Below are positions 33,047 to 40,577 of a stretch of 56,480 bases of DNA, one piece after another. This DNA comes from Gemmatimonadales bacterium (GTDB lineage Bacteria; Gemmatimonadota; Gemmatimonadetes; Gemmatimonadales; GWC2-71-9): NCBI GenBank assembly GCA_041390145.1, contig JAWKQM010000016.1:1-56480 (forward strand), read 5' to 3'. The translations under genes were made by a program, and so were the position numbers. The notes beneath the pieces were generated by a model. The model did no database searches. It was not told the origin of the DNA and worked only from the letters and a program-made list of their open reading frames with translations. Every line of letters begins with the position of its first letter. The stretch's first letter is position 1.

Positions 33047-33709
33047 CTAGCGCGGCCGAAAACTGGGAAGCGTCCCGGAGGTCCACCGGGCGGTAGTGGC
33101 CTGCGGCATGAAGCGCTGCAACGGCTCCCCTGACCGGGAGAGGAGCGTGCCATGAGCCGGCTCTCCCTTCGGTCCATGGCCGGACCAGGTGACGATGATT
33201 TGCATGACGTCCCATCCGTCGCCGGCCATCGAGGGACCGACAACGCCCGCCATGGAAGGTCCCACCACGGAGGCCGTCAGATTCACGTGGCGGAGATCAC
33301 TCAAACGGAGTTGAACCGCCGGCTGTGTCGCGGTGGGTTGCTGGATTAACGGCACCTTGATCGTCAGCACTTGCTTGGAGCGCGGTGTCAGGGCAATCGG
33401 CGCATTCCGCACCACGATGGTTGCCCCGCTCCGATCTTTGGTGGGGCGCACGTTCAGTTGGCGCGACAGCGTACGCATGATGTTCTTCAAGGGGTCGTGA
33501 TACACCACCTCGATGCCAGCCTTGCTGTCCGCTCCGAGGCCACCGGACCCGGTGACCACCTTGACCTGCAACTGCTCGACCGTCGTGCCGGATGGCACCT
33601 GTTCAAGCGCCACCGAATCGCTGCCCGGCCTCGGCCTGGCCCAACCGAGCAGTACCAATCCCCCCAATGCAAGCAAGGCAAACCGGGGCGAAAGCAGTGT
33701 CCTGGGCAT
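33047..33709 (-). CDS. divergent secreted-family protein, member D
   Basis: 220 residues. The N-terminal hydrophobic segment (LALGGLVLLG) probably acts as a signal. Traces of the family remain in order: LQVKVVTGSGGLG (47-59), GDGWDVMQIIV (163-173), PLQRF (196-200), and a late tryptophan (209). The DNW motif is reduced to DGW, both cysteines are lost, and the middle has a different insertion, so membership is likely but not certain. A perfect tandem duplication of eight residues, VVGPSMAG at 148-163, is encoded by non-identical DNA. It is divergent from the calcium-motif protein with operator site 3 between. Confidence 0.68.
   Translation of the reverse strand: MPRTLLSPRFALLALGGLVLLGWARPRPGSDSVALEQVPSGTTVEQLQVKVVTGSGGLGADSKAGIEVVYHDPLKNIMRTLSRQLNVRPTKDRSGATIVVRNAPIALTPRSKQVLTIKVPLIQQPTATQPAVQLRLSDLRHVNLTASVVGPSMAGVVGPSMAGDGWDVMQIIVTWSGHGPKGEPAHGTLLSRSGEPLQRFMPQATTARWTSGTLPSFRPR
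33221..33268 (-). repeat. two 24-bp units encoding VVGPSMAG twice
   Basis: Two adjacent 24-bp units (33221-33244 and 33245-33268) share 18 of 24 bases by eye, yet encode the same eight residues. The six differences are therefore all synonymous, which suggests an old duplication kept at the protein level. Confidence 0.7.
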
Positions 33710-33788
33710 GTGCTGCCTCCGAGGATGTGCGCAGGGAGTTCATCGGCGAGAGATGCCCCGGAATGGTGTGCCCTAGCGCGGGCGCAGG

Positions 33789-33810
33789 CAATCACATGAA
33801 CATGCGATTG
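33789..33810 (+). promoter_or_regulatory. operator-like inverted repeat, site 3
   Basis: Core ATCACATGAACATGCGAT, differing from site 1 by one base within that 18-bp core. The outer bases CA...TG extend the palindrome to 22 bp. It sits in the 159-bp gap between divergent secreted-protein genes, 58 bp before the start of the plus-strand gene, with CATCTT (33831-33836) as a weak candidate -10 at 20 bp. It may serve both directions. Confidence 0.7.
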
Positions 33811-33868
33811 GGCGCGTCGGCCTGGTGGTCCATCTTCTGGCAGACAGCTTCCTGGACAGGGGTGCCCC

Positions 33869-34666
33869 GTGACCACTCAAGCGAGGGGAGTCGGCCATCT
33901 GCCCTGCCGATCTCCCGTCTTTCTCGCACTGCTGCTCCCCGCAATCGTCGGGCCAGCCATGGCACAGCGTCCGGCAGCGCTGCCGTGGCCCGACGTCGAC
34001 ACCGTGATGTTCAGCCTGACCCAGGGCAGTACGCGAGCCGAGATCGGCTACTGGGACGTGGGTGGACCACAGCGCCGGGCGCGACTCGGAACCGCGATCT
34101 TGCAGGATCCGGATGACGACGGCGTGGCGGGCACGTTCGACACCCGCGTCAGCGCCGTCGCAGTCGATCGCGACCGCGTGCTGCTCCACCTCCAGTCCTA
34201 TGAGATCATGGGGGAAGGTTCGGCGGCCGGAGCCGTTGGCCGAGACGTCTTTCTCGTGCTCAGCCTGGCGACCGGGAGGATCACGAGACTCGACGCTGGG
34301 CCCGCCCTCACGCACGGCAGGAATCGCGGCGCCGGATGCTGGACCGCGTGGGATACATCCTATCGCGTGGCTGACGTAAACGGCGACGGCGTCCGCGACC
34401 TCGGTGTGATTCGACGGGAGCTGACCTGCACGCCGCCTGACGACGAGGCGGTATCCCCTCCGACCTGTCGCGTTCACCCGGTGGAGTGGTGGGTCTCCAG
34501 CGGCAACGGCGGCTGGACCCGGCAGCCCGCGTTCGACGGGATGCTGCCGTCGGATCTGCTCGTGCTTCCCTCTCACCTGACAGTGCAACCAGTCGATTTT
34601 GTCCTCGCGTTGCCGGGGCAGGCGGCATCCCTCCAGCACGGTTGCCTTCGAGCCACCCCGCCCTGA
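33869..34666 (+). CDS. secreted protein with calcium-loop (FG-GAP-like) motif
   Basis: 265 residues from GTG 33869. The signal peptide is FLALLLPAIVGPAMAQ. In the mature part, VADVNGDGVRDLGVI is a typical Asp-rich calcium loop as found in FG-GAP/VCBS and dockerin-like repeats, and DPDDDGVAGTFD looks like a second one. Four cysteines in the C-terminal half could form disulfides. It shares the operator site 3 region with member D on the other strand. Family not recognised; a surface or secreted binding role is an inference. Confidence 0.72.
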   Translation: MTTQARGVGHLPCRSPVFLALLLPAIVGPAMAQRPAALPWPDVDTVMFSLTQGSTRAEIGYWDVGGPQRRARLGTAILQDPDDDGVAGTFDTRVSAVAVDRDRVLLHLQSYEIMGEGSAAGAVGRDVFLVLSLATGRITRLDAGPALTHGRNRGAGCWTAWDTSYRVADVNGDGVRDLGVIRRELTCTPPDDEAVSPPTCRVHPVEWWVSSGNGGWTRQPAFDGMLPSDLLVLPSHLTVQPVDFVLALPGQAASLQHGCLRATPP

Positions 34667-34678
34667 CGGGGGGTGTGG
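34653..34678. terminator. stem-loop overlapping the stop codon
   Basis: CCACCCCGCCC (34653-34663) pairs with GGGGGGTGTGG (34668-34678) over 11 positions with two mismatches and a four-base loop. It covers the stop of the calcium-motif gene and precedes the stop of the convergent DUF4399 gene, so it could end both transcripts. Confidence 0.4.
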
Positions 34679-34688
34679 CTGCCGGGCG

Positions 34689-35165
34689 CTACTTCACCAC
34701 CACCCAGATCGTATCCGTCCCCACATTCGGCATCGGTACGTGGTTGCCATACGCAAACCGGGCGATGATCCGATGCGTCCCAGGAGCCAGCCCCTGAAGG
34801 AGGAGCGAGTCGGCGCCGCTGCCGATGTGGTGGACGCCTTCGGTCTTGGGAATGACCGAGTCAGCAGGGGTGAGGTCGGCGTCCACGAAGAGGTGGTGGT
34901 GCCCCTCGCCGTCCACGCGTATCCCCGTCGCCGGAACGACCTGGGCGCCGGTCACCCCCAGACGGACCACGAAGTCCGCCGGAACGGTGTCGCCGTCGGC
35001 CGGGGTCAGGATGTGCACCGCGGCGGACGCAACCGGAGGGGCCGGCCGGTCGGCGCAGGCGGAGACGACGACGACGACGGCTGCCAGGCAAGAGAGGTAT
35101 CGCCTGCGAGGAGCATGGGACGCCCCAGTGGCGATCGCCATCGTCGGGGCGGGTGCTTCTCCCAT
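34689..35165 (-). CDS. DUF4399 family lipoprotein
   Basis: 158 residues. The signal ends in VVVVVSAC with lipobox V-S-A-C. The mature domain carries the DUF4399 signature: a leading VHILTPADGDTV strand, the histidine-rich GEGHHHLFVD motif, and the closing GTHRIIARFAYGNHVPM. Proteins of this family are secreted, of unknown function; the His cluster suggests metal binding. The start at 35165 is backed by AAGGAG about seven bases upstream. This ribosome-binding site overlaps the stop codon of the upstream lipoprotein gene, so the two genes are probably one transcript. Confidence 0.85.
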   Translation of the reverse strand: MGEAPAPTMAIATGASHAPRRRYLSCLAAVVVVVSACADRPAPPVASAAVHILTPADGDTVPADFVVRLGVTGAQVVPATGIRVDGEGHHHLFVDADLTPADSVIPKTEGVHHIGSGADSLLLQGLAPGTHRIIARFAYGNHVPMPNVGTDTIWVVVK

Positions 35166-35169
35166 GACA

Positions 35170-35176
35170 AGGCTCC
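35170..35176 (-). promoter_or_regulatory. Shine-Dalgarno next to the upstream stop codon
   Basis: On the minus strand the TAA stop of the 35177 gene runs into AAGGAG, which lies about seven bases before the DUF4399 start. This supports the 35165 start and translational linkage of the two lipoprotein genes. Confidence 0.6.
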
Positions 35177-35668
35177 TTAGCGTACGAACACCAGCGTGTC
35201 CGGGACAGAACGGACGATGGACAGACATCCGGCATCCTGCACCGGGATCTCGGCCGGGGACACCGTGATCTGTTGCAGCGTGCTTGAATAGGTACCGCTG
35301 TTGGAGAAGAACAGCGGGCCGCAGCCGTCGGGGCTCCAGTTCATTTGCAGCGAGGGATTCTTTCCGGCTGCCAGGGTGCCGCTGTTCACCGCGCCAAGCA
35401 GGGTGACCGGTCCGACGGCCCCGTTGTCGTCGAGGGTCCCGACGATCTCGTAGGTGCCAACAAATGTGCTGTCGCTCTGGGTCAGCGTCATCACCATCGT
35501 CCCGGCGAGTGCCACGTCGGGGCCCACCGCGGTCACGTCGGCGGAGTAAACCCCGGAAATATCCTCATAGTCAGGCGTGGACCCGGAAACGCCGCTGATC
35601 CCGCTGCCGTCGCCGCAGCCGACCAGTCCAAGACAGACTGCCGCAATCCCCACTCCGATCGTGCGCAT
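35177..35668 (-). CDS. predicted lipoprotein of unknown function
   Basis: 163 residues starting MRTIGVGIAAVCLGLVGCGDG, a clear lipoprotein signal with lipobox L-V-G-C (Cys18). The mature part is a strand-rich domain of about 120 residues (GVYSADVTAV, GTMVMTLTQSDSTFVGTYEIVG) resembling lipocalin-like stress lipoproteins in general shape, with two cysteines late. The frame stays open far upstream, but that part is antisense to the TAXI gene and lacks protein character, so I start at 35668 where a GAGG ribosome-binding site is present. Confidence 0.78.
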   Translation of the reverse strand: MRTIGVGIAAVCLGLVGCGDGSGISGVSGSTPDYEDISGVYSADVTAVGPDVALAGTMVMTLTQSDSTFVGTYEIVGTLDDNGAVGPVTLLGAVNSGTLAAGKNPSLQMNWSPDGCGPLFFSNSGTYSSTLQQITVSPAEIPVQDAGCLSIVRSVPDTLVFVR

Positions 35669-35761
35669 GGAAAGCCTCACCAAGACGTGAAGTAGATGGA
35701 TGCCGCAATATAGCGACGGGTACCCTCCCCAAACACATCGGCCGTGTGTATCCATCCAGTC

Positions 35762-37069
35762 ATGCCATTCCCCACTCAGCCGGCCCGCCGGCGCCTGCTT
35801 CTCGGCCTCCTGGTCGCCCTTGCGACCGTGGTCGTGGGCGCCGCCCTCTGGTGGGCCGCCGACCAGATCCGCCCCCTCCCCCCGAGCCGCCTCGTGATGA
35901 CGACGGGCCCGGAGGGGAGTGCCTATCGTGTGCTTGGCCTCCAGTACCAGCGAATCCTCGCCACCCACGGCATCGACCTGGAGCTCCGCCCGTCGGAAGG
36001 CGACGTGGAGAATCTCAGCCGCCTGCAGGATTCGTCGTCCGGTGTGGATGTGGGATTCGTGCAGGGTGGACTGACGGACGGGACACGCTCGCCCGGGCTG
36101 TCGTCGCTGGGCACGGTCATGATCGAGCCGCTCTGGATCTTCTATCGCCCCGACGCCGTGCGCCCGACCGGCTATCTCGCCGACTTTCGGACGGCCCGGC
36201 TTTCGGTGGGCCCGGTGGGGAGCGGCAGCCGCGCCCTGACCATGATGCTCATTGCCCGCGCGGGCATCGACACCGATTCTGCGCTCCTGGCGGGCCTCCC
36301 CCCCGATTCGGCGGCCGCCGCCCTGCTCGCCGGCCAAATCGACGCTGCTGCCATCCTGACGGGGTGGGAGGCGCCGGCCATCCAGCGACTGCTCAATGCC
36401 CCGGGGATTGAGCTCCTGCCGCTGAAGCGAGTGGAGGCGTTCGCGGCCCTCTATCCCTTCCTCGAAATGGTGGTGCTGCCCGAAGGCATCGGCGATCTCG
36501 CCACCGACAACCCGCCCACCGACGTCCCGATGCTGGCCGACCAGGCTAGCCTGGTGGTGCGCAGGGACATGCATCCGGCCGTCCAGCACGTCCTGCTCGA
36601 CGCCGCCGAGCAGATTCATGCCCGACCCGGCGTGTTCAACCGCGCGGGCCAATACCCCGCCGCGGCCGCCGTCGACCTCGCGCTCAGCGCCGAGGCGCGG
36701 CACTACTACAAGTCAGGACGGCCGTTCCTGCAGCGGCACCTCCCGTTCTGGGCGGCCGCGGTGCTGGAGCGGATGCTGCTGCTGCTCCTGCCGCTCCTCG
36801 GGATCGTGATTCCGCTGGTCCGCCTGACCCCGGTGGCGGTCGCCGCGGTGGTGAGGCGCCGCGTCCTTGGCCTCTACAACGAGCTCCGGGCGCTGGAAAG
36901 AGAGCTGCGCGCCATCGGGGCGGAGGTGCCACCCCAGGCCCTGGTGGAGCGGCTGGACCGACTGGATCAGCGGGCGCACGCGATGTGGCTGCCGATGTCG
37001 TTCATGCCAATGATCTACACGCTGCGCCATCACATCGCGCTGGTGCGGGAGCAGATGAACGTCAGATAA
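35762..37069 (+). CDS. TAXI-family TRAP-type solute-binding protein with C-terminal membrane anchor
   Basis: 435 residues. An N-terminal transmembrane or signal segment (about 12-32) precedes a periplasmic binding domain of the TAXI (NMT1-like) type: LVMTTGPEGSAYRVLG, then DVGFVQGGL and LSVGPVGSGSRALTM. After residue 325 there is a second hydrophobic segment (VLERMLLLLLPLLGIVIPLV) and a helical cytoplasmic tail, a layout typical of membrane-tethered TAXI proteins. No TRAP permease gene is in the window, so transport partner and ligand (dicarboxylate or amino acid in known cases) are not known. It may act as a sensor or scaffold instead. Confidence 0.85.
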   Translation: MPFPTQPARRRLLLGLLVALATVVVGAALWWAADQIRPLPPSRLVMTTGPEGSAYRVLGLQYQRILATHGIDLELRPSEGDVENLSRLQDSSSGVDVGFVQGGLTDGTRSPGLSSLGTVMIEPLWIFYRPDAVRPTGYLADFRTARLSVGPVGSGSRALTMMLIARAGIDTDSALLAGLPPDSAAAALLAGQIDAAAILTGWEAPAIQRLLNAPGIELLPLKRVEAFAALYPFLEMVVLPEGIGDLATDNPPTDVPMLADQASLVVRRDMHPAVQHVLLDAAEQIHARPGVFNRAGQYPAAAAVDLALSAEARHYYKSGRPFLQRHLPFWAAAVLERMLLLLLPLLGIVIPLVRLTPVAVAAVVRRRVLGLYNELRALERELRAIGAEVPPQALVERLDRLDQRAHAMWLPMSFMPMIYTLRHHIALVREQMNVR

Positions 37070-37097
37070 TCGTCACCGTGGATCCTCGTTACCCGGA

Positions 37098-37502
37098 TTA
37101 CTTCGACTCCCGGGAAATGGTCAGCTTGAATCCGTCCGGGTCCGTCACGGCAAACCCCCGACCGCCCCAGGGATAGTCCTGTAGTTCGGCGTCGAGGGTG
37201 ACCCCGGCCGCCTTCGCGCGCGCCGCGATTTCGTCAATGTCCTGCTCGGTGCTGATCCAGGTTCGCATCCCGATCCCCTTGACGCGATCCTTGCCCTTGG
37301 CAAAGTCATCCTGTGTCAATCCGAACATGCATGTCCCGGCGTGAAGCATGACACCCATCAACTTGCCGCCGTCCTCCCAGCGCTCGCCGACCGCAAAGCC
37401 GAGCCCTTCGTAGAACTTGATGCTCTTGCCGAGATCGTTCACGGTGATGCCGGGCGCCATGATGGTGGCCTGCAGGTAGGACGGTGGTGGGGTCTTGGTC
37501 AT
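37098..37502 (-). CDS. VOC / glyoxalase-fold protein
   Basis: 134 residues with the two beta-alpha-beta-beta-beta modules of the vicinal oxygen chelate superfamily: ITVNDLGKSIKFYEGLGF at the start and FAVTDPDGFKLTIS at the end. It could be a metal-dependent lyase or dioxygenase, or a drug-binding protein. The metal ligands cannot be assigned with confidence by eye. A good GGAGG ribosome-binding site precedes the start by about five bases. Convergent with the TAXI gene. Confidence 0.88.
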   Translation of the reverse strand: MTKTPPPSYLQATIMAPGITVNDLGKSIKFYEGLGFAVGERWEDGGKLMGVMLHAGTCMFGLTQDDFAKGKDRVKGIGMRTWISTEQDIDEIAARAKAAGVTLDAELQDYPWGGRGFAVTDPDGFKLTISRESK

Positions 37503-37683
37503 CGGAGCCTCCGGAGATGTGATTGCCCTGGGCGTGGTTCCTTCCCGAGGGATTTACAGGAGACGTCATCCGGATTCAAGGGGTCACGTCGGAGGCTTGG
37601 AAGCGGCTGTCCGCGCGCAGTATGTTGGGTGCAGCCAGCGGGGCGAGGTCACTCCCCACCGCCAACCGTTGCGAAGGAATATC

Positions 37684-38370
37684 GTGTCGCACACTTCCCT
37701 CCCTGCCGACGTCGGAACGCTAGCCCTCCTCTGGCTCGCCGGCTGGGGCGTGTCCTTCGGCCTGATCAGACATCGCGTCACGTACCTGACGCACCCGCTG
37801 TTGACCTCCTGTTCGTTTCTTCTGTTCGCCCTCCTCGTGGTGACCCGGTTTCGACCGTGGCTCGAGCCGCTGGGGCAAACGGTCACGGCGTCTTCAGTCA
37901 CCGTCGTCCTCGCCGCCGTCGCCCTGACCGTGGCCGTCTATGCGCTGGCGCCACGGTGGCTCCCGAAGCCGGACGACCTCATTGCGCGACACCCCGAAGA
38001 ATTCTACCTGCCGATGCAGTACCGCTATCTCGTGCCGAAGTCGTTCGAGATCCTCTTTCAGCAACTCATCATCGTGGTGCTGACCCTCCGCCTCGCCGCC
38101 ACCGGCCTGCCGCTGCCCGCGGTCGTCCTTGCCTTCCTGGGGTGCTTTGCCCTGCTGCACCTGCCGATGCTCCTGCTGGTGCAGCGGCAGGTTGGCATCG
38201 CCTATAATCTCGCGTCCCTCACCCTCGCCGCCATCTTCCCCATCTTGATCCTCCGTGTCCCATCCGGCGTGGTGTACAGTTATGCCGCCCATTGGTTCTT
38301 CTACACTCTCGCTGCACTCGCGGCGTGGATCTACGCGGGGAGATCACGGGCGCGCTTCTTGCCAAAATAA
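37684..38370 (+). CDS. integral membrane protein of unknown function
   Basis: 228 residues from GTG 37684, preceded by AAGGAA at six bases. About seven hydrophobic segments span the whole length. A polar stretch in the middle (PKPDDLIARHPEEFYLPMQY) probably forms a loop. I do not see the glutamate/arginine motifs of the CPBP protease family or any other known signature. An ORF reading further upstream lacks membrane character and is not included. It is followed 28 bp later by a lipoprotein gene on the same strand. Confidence 0.72.
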   Translation: MSHTSLPADVGTLALLWLAGWGVSFGLIRHRVTYLTHPLLTSCSFLLFALLVVTRFRPWLEPLGQTVTASSVTVVLAAVALTVAVYALAPRWLPKPDDLIARHPEEFYLPMQYRYLVPKSFEILFQQLIIVVLTLRLAATGLPLPAVVLAFLGCFALLHLPMLLLVQRQVGIAYNLASLTLAAIFPILILRVPSGVVYSYAAHWFFYTLAALAAWIYAGRSRARFLPK

Positions 38371-38398
38371 GAACGCAACCGCGACCAGGCAGGGGAAG

Positions 38399-39052
38399 AT
38401 GTTGTCAGTCAAGCAGTTGGTCATGCGTCCAATTCTCCGGCTTCTGCCCGCTCTTTCAGTGATTGTGGCACTCTCCGGTTGTTCCTCGCATTATGTCCAG
38501 ATGCCCCCCCGGCTGGACCTCGGGGCCTACAGCCGCCTCGCCCTTGTGACCTTCTCCACCGACCCCTCGAAAAACTCCCTCGGCGTCCAGGCAACCCACC
38601 AGTTCGCGGAGGATCTCCTCGCCAGCCAGACCGGATTCGAGCTCCTCGAGCTGGGCCCCGCCGATTCGCTGGTGGCGCGCCTGCTTGCGGACGGGAACGC
38701 CCCGGAAGCCGCGAAGCAGGTCGGCCGCGAGAAAGACGTTGCGGCGGTGTTCTTCGGGGAGCTGGTGGTATCCGGGACGAAGGCGAGCGGGAGCGTCAAT
38801 GCGGGGGGCAACCTGAGTGTCAGCGGGACCGTCTCCGCTGAGCTGCACGTTCGACTGCTGTCCACGAGCTCCGGCGGCACGGCCTGGCGCTCGAGCGCCA
38901 CGACGAGCCGGAACGTCGGACAGGTCTCCATGAGCGGCGGCAAACTTCCCAGCATCTCCGCCACCGACCCCAACGCTGCTTATGCGAAGATGGTGGACGA
39001 CCTCGTGACGCAGGTGACACGCGACGCCCGGCCGACCTGGGTCAAGCAATAG
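38399..39052 (+). CDS. predicted lipoprotein of unknown function
   Basis: 217 residues. LSVIVALSGCSSHYV is a strong lipoprotein signal (lipobox L-S-G-C). The mature part opens with a short linker and YSRLALVTFSTD, then a mixed alpha/beta domain resembling the CsgG/TolB-N fold used by outer-membrane assembly lipoproteins: ATHQFAEDLLASQTGFELLEL, a possible KDVAAVFFGELVVSG strand, and TAWRSSATTS. That assignment is tentative. A purine-rich AGGGGAAG sits just before ATG 38399. Confidence 0.75.
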   Translation: MLSVKQLVMRPILRLLPALSVIVALSGCSSHYVQMPPRLDLGAYSRLALVTFSTDPSKNSLGVQATHQFAEDLLASQTGFELLELGPADSLVARLLADGNAPEAAKQVGREKDVAAVFFGELVVSGTKASGSVNAGGNLSVSGTVSAELHVRLLSTSSGGTAWRSSATTSRNVGQVSMSGGKLPSISATDPNAAYAKMVDDLVTQVTRDARPTWVKQ

Positions 39053-39058
39053 TAAAGA

Positions 39059-39085
39059 GCCCCCGCTCGCTCAGAGGCGGCGGGC
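39059..39085. terminator. weak stem-loop between convergent genes
   Basis: GCCCCCGC (39059-39066) faces GCGGCGGGC (39077-39085) with internal mismatches, in the 41-bp gap between the lipoprotein and the pgl gene. It is a possible terminator for both; the pairing is imperfect. Confidence 0.25.
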
Positions 39086-39093
39086 AGAGGGGC

Positions 39094-39840
39094 CTAGCCT
39101 CCCAGTGCCGAGGCGGCACCGCCATCGAGAATCCACGCTGCCTCGCCGGCAATCGGTGCGATGAGCTGCGCCGGAATGTCATGGGGAGCTCGGGGGCCTT
39201 GAAGGACTCGGGCAACCATATCCGCCTTGTCCGCACCCGACACCAGGAACACGACCTCGGCGGCTGCGTTGATCAGGCGAGGTGTGAGCGTGATCCTCCA
39301 TTGCGCGTGTGCCTCCGAGAATGCGGGCGCTACCCACTGCGTGCTGTCGTGTACTGCGTCGGCCCCCGGGAAGAGCGAGGCGGTATGGCCATCCGTGCCG
39401 AGCCCGAGGAGCACCAGGTCCAACCGCGAGCCAGAGCCTCCCAACAGCCTCTGCATCATCTCGTCGTAGCGGTGAGCCTCCTGATCGGGATCGTCTTCAC
39501 CTCGCATCCGATGCACGTTGCCAGCTGGCAACGGGACATGAGAGAGGAGTGCCTCTCGTGCCATGCGGTAGTTGCTCTCCGCAGTGTCCGGCGGGACGCA
39601 CCGCTCGTCGCCCCAGCATACCTGAACCCGTGACCAATCCACCTGCGCCGCAATGTGAGGCGTCGCGAGGAGTTCATAGAGGCGCTGCGGTGTATGGCCA
39701 CCGGAGAGCGCGACGATGAAGGTGCCGCGCGAGCGGATCGCGTCCGCGGCCGCTGCCACGAACTGACCTGCGGCCGCGTCGGCGGCCAACTCGGCGCTCG
39801 GGAGGACCGCGACCTTTGCCGGCAACCGCTTGCCCGTCAC
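39094..39840 (-). CDS. pgl: 6-phosphogluconolactonase
   Basis: 248 residues of the glucosamine-6-phosphate isomerase-like Pgl family. Diagnostic segments are FIVALSGGHTPQRLYELL, WGDERCVPP, SNYRMA and LVLLGLGTDGHTASLFPG. It hydrolyses 6-phosphogluconolactone, the product of Zwf, to 6-phosphogluconate in the cytoplasm. Its start overlaps the rpiA stop (ATGA), making it the last gene of a long pentose phosphate operon. zwf, its pathway partner, lies in the same operon. Confidence 0.93.
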   Translation of the reverse strand: MTGKRLPAKVAVLPSAELAADAAAGQFVAAAADAIRSRGTFIVALSGGHTPQRLYELLATPHIAAQVDWSRVQVCWGDERCVPPDTAESNYRMAREALLSHVPLPAGNVHRMRGEDDPDQEAHRYDEMMQRLLGGSGSRLDLVLLGLGTDGHTASLFPGADAVHDSTQWVAPAFSEAHAQWRITLTPRLINAAAEVVFLVSGADKADMVARVLQGPRAPHDIPAQLIAPIAGEAAWILDGGAASALGG

Positions 39841-40568
39841 GCTTCGGCCCGCCGGAGCACCTCGACACGCCCGTCCGGATGCCCCACGAGCACCTGGTCG
39901 GCCGTGCCGAGGAAGAGGCCGGTGTCCACGACACCGGGGATGGCGAGGACCGCATGCTCCATCTGGCGAGCCGCACGTCCGTCGGGCATTGGCGCAGACG
40001 GGGCGCAGTCGAGGATCAGGTTGTCGTTCTCCGTCGTGAACGGCTGCAGGTCACCTTCCACCATCCGGAGAGCCGGCACCATCCCAAGCGCCCGGATACG
40101 GCGCTCGACAAGCGCGCGTCCAAATGGTACCACTTCGACCGGGACCTTTCCCCGCGCACCCAGCGCCTGGACCAGTTTCTCGGTGCCGACCACAATCACC
40201 TGGCGCTTCGAGGCGGTGGCGACGATCCGCTCGCGCACCAGGGCCCCGCCCCACCCCTTGATGAGGTCGAGATTCGGCGCGACTTCATCCGCTCCGTCAA
40301 CGGTCAGGTCCAGTTGATCGACGGCGTCAAGCGTGAGGAGCGGAATCCCCGACGCACGCGCAATGTCGGCGGATGCCTGAGACGTGGCCACGCCGCGGAC
40401 GGAGAGACCGCCTCGGCAGCGTGCGCCGAGGAGTTGGATAAACAGGGAGGCCGCCCGGCCGGAACCAAGCCCGACGCACATGCCATCGGCCACGAGCGCG
40501 AGCGCCCGTTCGGCCGCCGCCCGGACAGCCGGATCGTGAAGCCCACCGGGGGGCGCGACGGTGCTCAC
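39837..40568 (-). CDS. rpiA: ribose-5-phosphate isomerase A
   Basis: 243 residues with the RpiA pattern: VGLGSGRAASLFIQLL (phosphate loop), TSQASADIA, the catalytic DGADEVAPNLDLIKGWGGALVRE region, and GRGPxxVE-like GARGKVPVEVVPFG. It interconverts ribulose- and ribose-5-phosphate. Start codon GTG at 40568, nine bases after the stop of the cyclic glucan synthase gene. It ends in an ATGA overlap with pgl. Length and motifs are normal. Confidence 0.93.
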   Translation of the reverse strand: MSTVAPPGGLHDPAVRAAAERALALVADGMCVGLGSGRAASLFIQLLGARCRGGLSVRGVATSQASADIARASGIPLLTLDAVDQLDLTVDGADEVAPNLDLIKGWGGALVRERIVATASKRQVIVVGTEKLVQALGARGKVPVEVVPFGRALVERRIRALGMVPALRMVEGDLQPFTTENDNLILDCAPSAPMPDGRAARQMEHAVLAIPGVVDTGLFLGTADQVLVGHPDGRVEVLRRAEA

Positions 40569-40577
40569 CGTGCCGAC

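Noticed and set aside
35669..36703. Upstream extension of the minus-strand lipoprotein frame to 508 codons
   Set aside because: The extension is antisense to the TAXI gene, and a proper lipoprotein signal and ribosome-binding site occur at 35668.
37510..37525. ATGTGATTG half-site resembling the operator motif
   Set aside because: The second arm is missing, and the neighbouring genes are not part of the secreted-protein region.
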